From NCBI GenBank assembly GCA_000701725.1, contig JNJQ01000005.1, positions 93,359 to 157,358 of the forward strand: DNA of 64,000 nucleotides, written 5' to 3'. The notes beneath the pieces are model-generated. The model had not been told where the DNA came from, searched no databases, and was given only the letters and a program-made list of their open reading frames with translations. This document shows positions 59,918 through 64,000 of the stretch, piece by piece; within the stretch, counting starts at the first letter, position 1; each line of letters begins with the position of its first letter. Source of the stretch: Erysipelotrichaceae bacterium NK3D112. GTDB taxonomy: Bacteria; Bacillota_I; Bacilli_A; Erysipelotrichales; Erysipelotrichaceae. Position numbers and translations under genes: made by a program.

Positions 59918-61637
59918 GAAAGAAATCCAGGCGCTACGACGTCCCTTCGTCAAAGAATTGTTCCGGAACAACAAGTTCAATCTCGTGATGACCGTACTCG
60001 CGGCGTTTCTCGCAGCGGTGTCGGAGCTCGTGATCTCATGGACGATCAAGGGAATCTCCGATCTGATCTCCGGCGATACCACGATCCGTTTCGGCACGCT
60101 GCTGTTCATCGCGGGCATCGGCTTTGCGCTGACGCTGATCGCCTGGGCGCTCGACCGGACGTTCCTCTCCAGATTCCGTGCCAGGGCGATGCAGCAATAC
60201 CGCAAATATGTCTTTGACCGGCTGCTGGAAAAGGGCATTCAGGCCTTCTCCGGCGAGAATAGCGCGCGCTATCTCTCCGCCCTGTCCAACGATGCGAACA
60301 CCATCGAGCAGGACTACGTCCGGATGCTGCAGAACACGATCCAGGTCGGCATCACCTTTGTCGGCGCGCTGGGGATGATGCTGTGGTACAGTCCGCTGCT
60401 GACGCTGATCGCCATCGGCTTCTCCCTGCTGCCGATCATCGTTTCCGTCGTGCTGGGCAACAAGGCGGCTGTCGCGGAAAAGAACGTTTCCGACAGTAAG
60501 GAGCGCTACACCGGCATGCTCAAGGACGTGCTCTCGGGCTTTGCGGTGATCAAGAGCTTCAAGGCGGAGAAAAACATCGACCGTATCCACGACGAGAGCA
60601 ACAACAGCCTTGCTGGCGCGGTCCAAAACCGGGAGAAGGTCAAGCTCCACGTCTCCTATGCCTCCGGCCTCGCGGGCGGCGTATTGCAGTTCGGCGTGTT
60701 CTTTGTGGCCGCAGCCCTGGCGCTTTCCGGCAAAGGTGGCATCACCGCCGGTACGGCGATCGTCTTTGTGCAGCTTCTGAACTACGTGCTTGCGCCGATT
60801 CAGGTCTTCCCGACGTTCTACGCCGGTAAGAAGTCTGCCTACTCGCTGATTGATAAGCTGGCGGAGGCGCTCAGCAAGAACGTCTCCGACCAGGGGGAAC
60901 ACATTGCCCCGCGGCTCAGCGAGGGGATCTCGGTCAGGGATCTTGCGTTTGCCTATGAAGAAGGAAAGCCTGTGCTGCGCGGCGTGGACATGGAGCTGCG
61001 CGCCGGCGGCTGCTACGCCCTGGTGGGCGGCTCCGGCAGCGGCAAATCGACGATCCTGAACCTCTTGATGGCATCCTCGAAAAACTACCAGGGCGAGATC
61101 CTCTATGACGGGAAAGAGCTCAAAACCGTATCCGCCGGCTCGCTCTATGACCTGGTGTCTATCATTCAGCAGAACGTGTTTGTATTCAACAGCACCATTC
61201 GCGACAACATCACCATGTTCTCCCAGTTTCCGGAAGAGGAGATTGACCGCGCCGTGCGCTTGTCCGGGCTGAAAAAGCTCATCGAGGAAAAGGGCGCGGA
61301 CTATCTCTGCGGCGAAAACGGCTCCGGTCTCTCCGGCGGCGAGCGCCAGCGCATTTCAATCGCCCGTGCCCTGCTTCGCAAGACTCCCGTGCTTTTTGTG
61401 GATGAGGCCACGGCAAGCCTGGATGCGGAAACCTCCTTTGAGGTGCTGGACGCCATCCTGAAGCTGGACGGCTACACCCGCGTGATCGTCACCCACGATC
61501 TGGACGAAAGCATTCTCCGTCGCTGTACCGACCTGTTCGCCCTGAAAAACGGCGCGGTTTCGGAACAGGGGACCTTTGATGATCTCATGGCGCAGAAGGG
61601 TTACTTCTATTCGCTGTTCACCGTCTCCCAGAGATAA
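59910..61637 (+). CDS. ABC transporter, fused permease and ATPase
   Basis: 575 residues from ATG 59910 with GGAGG in the end of the regulator gene. Residues 1-320 form a six-helix exporter domain (NLVMTVLAAFLAAVSELVIS, GGVLQFGVFFVAAALALSG). The ATPase follows: Walker A LVGGSGSGKST near residue 375, signature GLSGGERQR, Walker B VLFVDEATASLD, switch His in VIVTHDLDES. A half-size exporter that works as a dimer. Linked to an XRE/TPR regulator, it may export a peptide or confer resistance. Confidence 0.9.
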   Translation: MNKKEIQALRRPFVKELFRNNKFNLVMTVLAAFLAAVSELVISWTIKGISDLISGDTTIRFGTLLFIAGIGFALTLIAWALDRTFLSRFRARAMQQYRKYVFDRLLEKGIQAFSGENSARYLSALSNDANTIEQDYVRMLQNTIQVGITFVGALGMMLWYSPLLTLIAIGFSLLPIIVSVVLGNKAAVAEKNVSDSKERYTGMLKDVLSGFAVIKSFKAEKNIDRIHDESNNSLAGAVQNREKVKLHVSYASGLAGGVLQFGVFFVAAALALSGKGGITAGTAIVFVQLLNYVLAPIQVFPTFYAGKKSAYSLIDKLAEALSKNVSDQGEHIAPRLSEGISVRDLAFAYEEGKPVLRGVDMELRAGGCYALVGGSGSGKSTILNLLMASSKNYQGEILYDGKELKTVSAGSLYDLVSIIQQNVFVFNSTIRDNITMFSQFPEEEIDRAVRLSGLKKLIEEKGADYLCGENGSGLSGGERQRISIARALLRKTPVLFVDEATASLDAETSFEVLDAILKLDGYTRVIVTHDLDESILRRCTDLFALKNGAVSEQGTFDDLMAQKGYFYSLFTVSQR

Positions 61638-61716
61638 TCGTATTTCCTAAAGGCATCTTGAAATTGGGTTGTGTTTTGGTATAACAGCACTATTATCCAT
61701 AGCAATTCCACTCCAC

Positions 61717-61747
61717 TGTTATCAACGCTGATAACAAAATGATAACA
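61717..61747. repeat. TGATAACA inverted and direct repeats near the island end
   Basis: TGTTATCA (61717-61724), ACGC, TGATAACA (61729-61736), then a further TGATAACA (61740-61747). The same octamer appears at 58166-58173, near the other end. Candidate integrase/excisionase binding sites. Confidence 0.5.
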
Positions 61748-61845
61748 GGAGGGATGATAGGCTGGATAATATGGATACATCAAATAATCAAAGGAACGAT
61801 AAACAGGACAAATAATATTTCCTAAACGGAATCAGTTAAGTCCTG

Positions 61846-61857
61846 TCGAGTGGGAAT
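61846..61857. repeat. attR-like repeat
   Basis: Second copy of TCGAGTGGGAAT, followed by AAAA so that the original guaA stop (TAA) is regenerated. The sequence to its right is AT-rich again. Confidence 0.8.
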
Positions 61858-61963
61858 AAAAAATTATCAATCTCCACCCAAAACTATCCAAAAATCTACG
61901 GACAAAAATATCCTTTTCACAAAAAGTAAAATGTAAAAAAGGGTAGAAAAATTATCTTTCAAC

Positions 61964-61993
61964 AAGGCCTTGCATACGGAGCAGGGCCTTTTT
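61964..61993 (+). terminator. terminator right of the island (probably the original guaA terminator)
   Basis: AAGGCCTTGC (61964-61973) and GCAGGGCCTT (61981-61990) with a 7 nt loop, then TTTC. It stands about 110 bp after the restored guaA end. Confidence 0.7.
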
Positions 61994-62219
61994 CTATTTG
62001 CCTGCGGAAGCAGGTTGAATGAGGAAAGAAAGTTCAAAAACAGCCGATAAAATGGGTGTTTTCAAAAAAAGCCTGGTGGAAAGATTGGAAAGAAAAGAGG
62101 ATTGATCGGCCGCGGATGCGGCACTATGCTTTGCAGTAAACATGCATTAAAAATAAAAACTTCAAAAGGATAAACGAAAGCGCAGGAAAAAGGATAAGTG
62201 TGGAAGAAGAAAAGCACAG
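61994..62219. other. gene-free stretch
   Basis: Purine-rich on the plus strand, with short stems (GCCTGC/GCAGG near 62000). I see no supported gene. It includes the junction to the truncated parA. Confidence 0.5.
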
Positions 62220-62666
62220 TTAAAAAGGTAAAACCGTCAAGAAAGCAAGTTCTTGCCGATCTAGATAACAAAAAACAAGAATATAGTCATAAGTGTCCTT
62301 TACTGCTTCAATACCGTTCGCCAGGATCTTTTCTCTCATGAAAACACCGGCAAGCCTAGGCTCATACTCTGACAGGCTGATATTAGAGGGAATCAGATCT
62401 ACTCCCTCATCATGATGGAGGATGATGTCATTGAACACCACAGGTTCCTTCCGGATAGATGATTCGATGACATCTGAGACCGTATGATCCAGAGCATCCA
62501 CATTCTGCCATCCCAGACAGGCTGTGAGATTTGCCTGGGGATCCAGATCGATCAAGAGTACTTTCTTACCGGCTTTGGCCAAGCCGATACCTAAGTGCTC
62601 TGTAGTTGTGGTCTTGCCGACGCCGCCTTTCTGATTGGCTACGGCAATGACCTTACATTTCTGCAT
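62220..62666 (-). pseudogene. parA: truncated ParA/Soj-type partition ATPase
   Basis: Start ATG 62666 with AAAGGTG upstream. The deviant Walker A VANQKGGVGKTTTTEHLGIG and LLIDLDPQANLTACLG are intact, and similarity continues to VKDTYDYIL; full proteins then read DCPPSLG and go on to about 255 residues. Here about 18 unrelated residues lead to a stop, so the 3' half is lost with a junction near 62275. It suggests a decayed plasmid- or ICE-derived segment next to the guaA island. Confidence 0.8.
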
Positions 62667-62684
62667 AAATAAAAACACCTTTCC

Positions 62685-62704
62685 ACATGGCCATATGGCT
62701 ATGT
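62685..62704. promoter_or_regulatory. 20 bp near-palindrome upstream of the parA remnant
   Basis: ACATGGCCATATGGCTATGT has one mismatch between arms. Position just before parA fits an operator or centromere-like site. Confidence 0.4.
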
Positions 62705-62779
62705 AAGAAAGGAGTCAGTTACAGGTTATAAGTCAGCGAGAAACCGGAATTGATCAATTGTTTCCGATGATCCGCATCC

Positions 62780-63652
62780 TTATTTCTGTGTTATTTCATA
62801 TGTATCCTTCTCAATAGAAAGATCAAATTCTTTTTTCTCTCCACTCGGCGACTCCAGTACGAGAACGGTCTTGCCGGCCTTCTTTAAATCGGCGTGCACG
62901 AAATAGTCTTCTACGCTATCTATATATATTATTTTTACATTGCCATATGATTCGTCTGTGAGGGAAACCCGATAGGTATTATCAAATGCATGTTCCTCGT
63001 TGTTACCCATAATCTCCGTACTGTATACAGGCGGATTTATAAGACCGATGACAGTCAGGGTAATGACAGCGATTCCGCCGATCGCTGCTCCGACTGTTTT
63101 GATCTTTTTGTCTTCAAATACCATTACGGGATACATGATCATCATACAGGCACAGAACAGACAGATAAGGATATACCTTGGTCTACAAAACAGGAAATCC
63201 GAAAAATAAGTCTGATAGGAATATCCTGTCAGTACAATCATCGGCAATAGGATGAGATACCCCCACCATTTTCCTTTTTTCATGTAATGTCCGATATAAC
63301 CCATCGGGAGACAAAGAAGCGTCCAGATGAACCAATATCTGTAATATGTGAATATTCCCCATCCATACGCATTGAAAGGGACCTGAATCAGATAGACCAG
63401 CGGTTGAGAGATCAGAAAAAACACAAAACATTTCAATGCGGAATCAATATTGGATTTGCTGTTCATGATAATAATGATGCCAAACAGTATCCATACTTCA
63501 AGTGTTACCGTAATCGCATTAAAGGAAGTATAGTGAAGTTCCGGAATCATCGCAATCACTGCGGTCAGAATTCCCGCAACTATTCCGGATATGATCAATT
63601 TTGGCCACGTCAGATTTATCCCGCCGAACAATTTTTTCAGTGTTTTTATCAT
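62780..63652 (-). CDS. hypothetical multi-pass membrane protein
   Basis: 290 residues from ATG 63652; no strong ribosome site. Six or seven membrane helices (LIISGIVAGILTAVIAMIP, LEVWILFGIIIIMN, YLILLPMIVLTGY, AAIGGIAVITLTVIGLI) and a C-terminal soluble domain from about 215 with beta-strand character (VSLTDESYGNVKIIYIDSVE, TVLVLESPSGEKKEFDL). No family recognised. It lies in the mobile-looking right end of the window. Confidence 0.65.
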   Translation of the reverse strand: MIKTLKKLFGGINLTWPKLIISGIVAGILTAVIAMIPELHYTSFNAITVTLEVWILFGIIIIMNSKSNIDSALKCFVFFLISQPLVYLIQVPFNAYGWGIFTYYRYWFIWTLLCLPMGYIGHYMKKGKWWGYLILLPMIVLTGYSYQTYFSDFLFCRPRYILICLFCACMMIMYPVMVFEDKKIKTVGAAIGGIAVITLTVIGLINPPVYSTEIMGNNEEHAFDNTYRVSLTDESYGNVKIIYIDSVEDYFVHADLKKAGKTVLVLESPSGEKKEFDLSIEKDTYEITQK

Positions 63653-63841
63653 AATAATAACCTCGTCAAACTGGAGGTAGTGTCAAAAATCGTCATTTTT
63701 TCCGATTTCCGACCTACTCTTTTTTTGTATCTTCAAGCAGTTGTACACCGCTCAAATCCTTGTTTGTTCACCTAAATTTAAAAGGTGGTAGTTCTGTGCT
63801 ATCTTAAAGTCGCCAAACCATAGAAAGGAGAACTATCACCC

Positions 63842-64000
63842 GTGGAAAATATATCACATATTCTCGAGGCAATACAGTCTCTTTCGGCTCAGCTGTTTGT
63901 CTTCAGAACGAATATTGAACCTTTAACCCTCATTCAGAATGTCCCGGAAGATCTGGCAAATCTTATTAACAATCCTGAACTCTCTGAACTCATTGATTCC
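63842..64000 (+). CDS. start of an unknown protein, possibly a transposase (partial)
   Basis: Open frame from GTG 63842 (AAAGGAG 11 bases upstream) to the window end, 53 residues: ENISHILEAIQSLSAQLFVF, then VPEDLANLINNPELSELIDS. The upstream GTGTCAAAAATCGTCATTTT at about 63679 looks like a terminal repeat of an insertion sequence, but without the other end it cannot be confirmed. Confidence 0.4.
   Translation, partial: MENISHILEAIQSLSAQLFVFRTNIEPLTLIQNVPEDLANLINNPELSELIDS

Larger units (their letters stand above)
58093..61857. mobile_element. guaA-integrated genomic island remnant (about 3.8 kb)
   Basis: The segment lies between two exact copies of TCGAGTGGGAAT. Between about 58.8 and 61.6 kb it is visibly GC-richer than the rest of the window. 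It holds the tail of a coiled-coil, mobilisation-like gene, an HTH/TPR regulator and an ABC exporter. TGATAACA octamers occur near both ends (58166; 61729 and 61740, with the reverse complement at 61717), as expected for integrase or excisionase arm sites. No integrase or replication gene remains, so it is probably immobile. Confidence 0.75.

Overview
The window looks like a chromosomal segment of a Gram-positive, low-to-moderate GC Bacillota, most likely an Erysipelotrichia-like, fermentative, host-associated bacterium. Supporting features are a T-box leader, a CIRCE operator, an LTA-synthase-type sulfatase, KtrAB-type potassium uptake, lipoprotein binding proteins, strong Shine-Dalgarno sequences and many Rho-independent terminators. 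The taxonomic call is an inference from style and gene content; no rRNA gene is present.

Layout. 1-7.2 kb: 3' end of alanine dehydrogenase, an orphan response regulator, a PAP2 membrane phosphatase, a tandem-hairpin RNA locus, a D-2-hydroxyacid dehydrogenase, a DUF308-like membrane protein, lgt, and a sigma factor / putative anti-sigma / DUF4349 lipoprotein operon. 7.2-11.6 kb (minus strand): ftsH behind a CIRCE operator, a diadenylate-cyclase-like protein, an RpiR-type regulator, tRNA-Pro and tRNA-Arg. 11.6-16.1 kb: a small membrane protein, then a T-box-controlled amino-acid ABC transporter, aminotransferase and pentapeptide-repeat operon. 16.1-21.3 kb (minus): ktrB, ktrA, an unknown membrane protein, and a KdpD/KdpE-like two-component system. 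21.7-25.2 kb: a carboxylesterase and two CobW-type metal GTPases, one with a tandem His/Asp-rich insert. 25.3-34.1 kb: a complete maltodextrin system (LacI regulator, binding protein, two permeases, lipoprotein amylase, HAD phosphatase, GH13 alpha-glucosidase) with promoters and matching operators. 34.1-39.8 kb: gene remnants, an LTA-synthase-like protein, a ROK kinase and small genes. 40-50 kb: a lactonase-type beta-propeller protein, monocistronic infA, a formate/nitrite-type channel, a second PAP2 protein, tRNA-Leu, typA, a GlcNAc-type PTS EIICB, and an A-rich gene-free stretch ending in a terminator. 50-58.1 kb: a dense run of plus-strand metabolic, lipid and peptidase genes ending in a guaA that encodes only the ATP-pyrophosphatase part. 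58.1-61.9 kb: a GC-richer island flanked by copies of the guaA 3' end. 61.9-64 kb: a truncated parA, an unknown membrane protein and the start of a possible transposase.

How the genes work together. The maltodextrin operon covers outer-surface hydrolysis, uptake and cytoplasmic cleavage; it lacks its own ATPase and presumably borrows an MsmX/MsmK-type one. The potassium operon joins uptake and sensing genes, and a DAC-like protein lies 6-12 kb away.

The best candidates for something undescribed are (1) the 2.16-2.37 kb RNA, built of five different perfect hairpins joined by a conserved GCGAAATACA-type linker, and (2) the roughly 0.7 kb A-rich locus at 47.9-48.6 kb, which may encode a large structured RNA. 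The guaA-borne island with both attachment repeats but no integrase is the clearest transferred segment.
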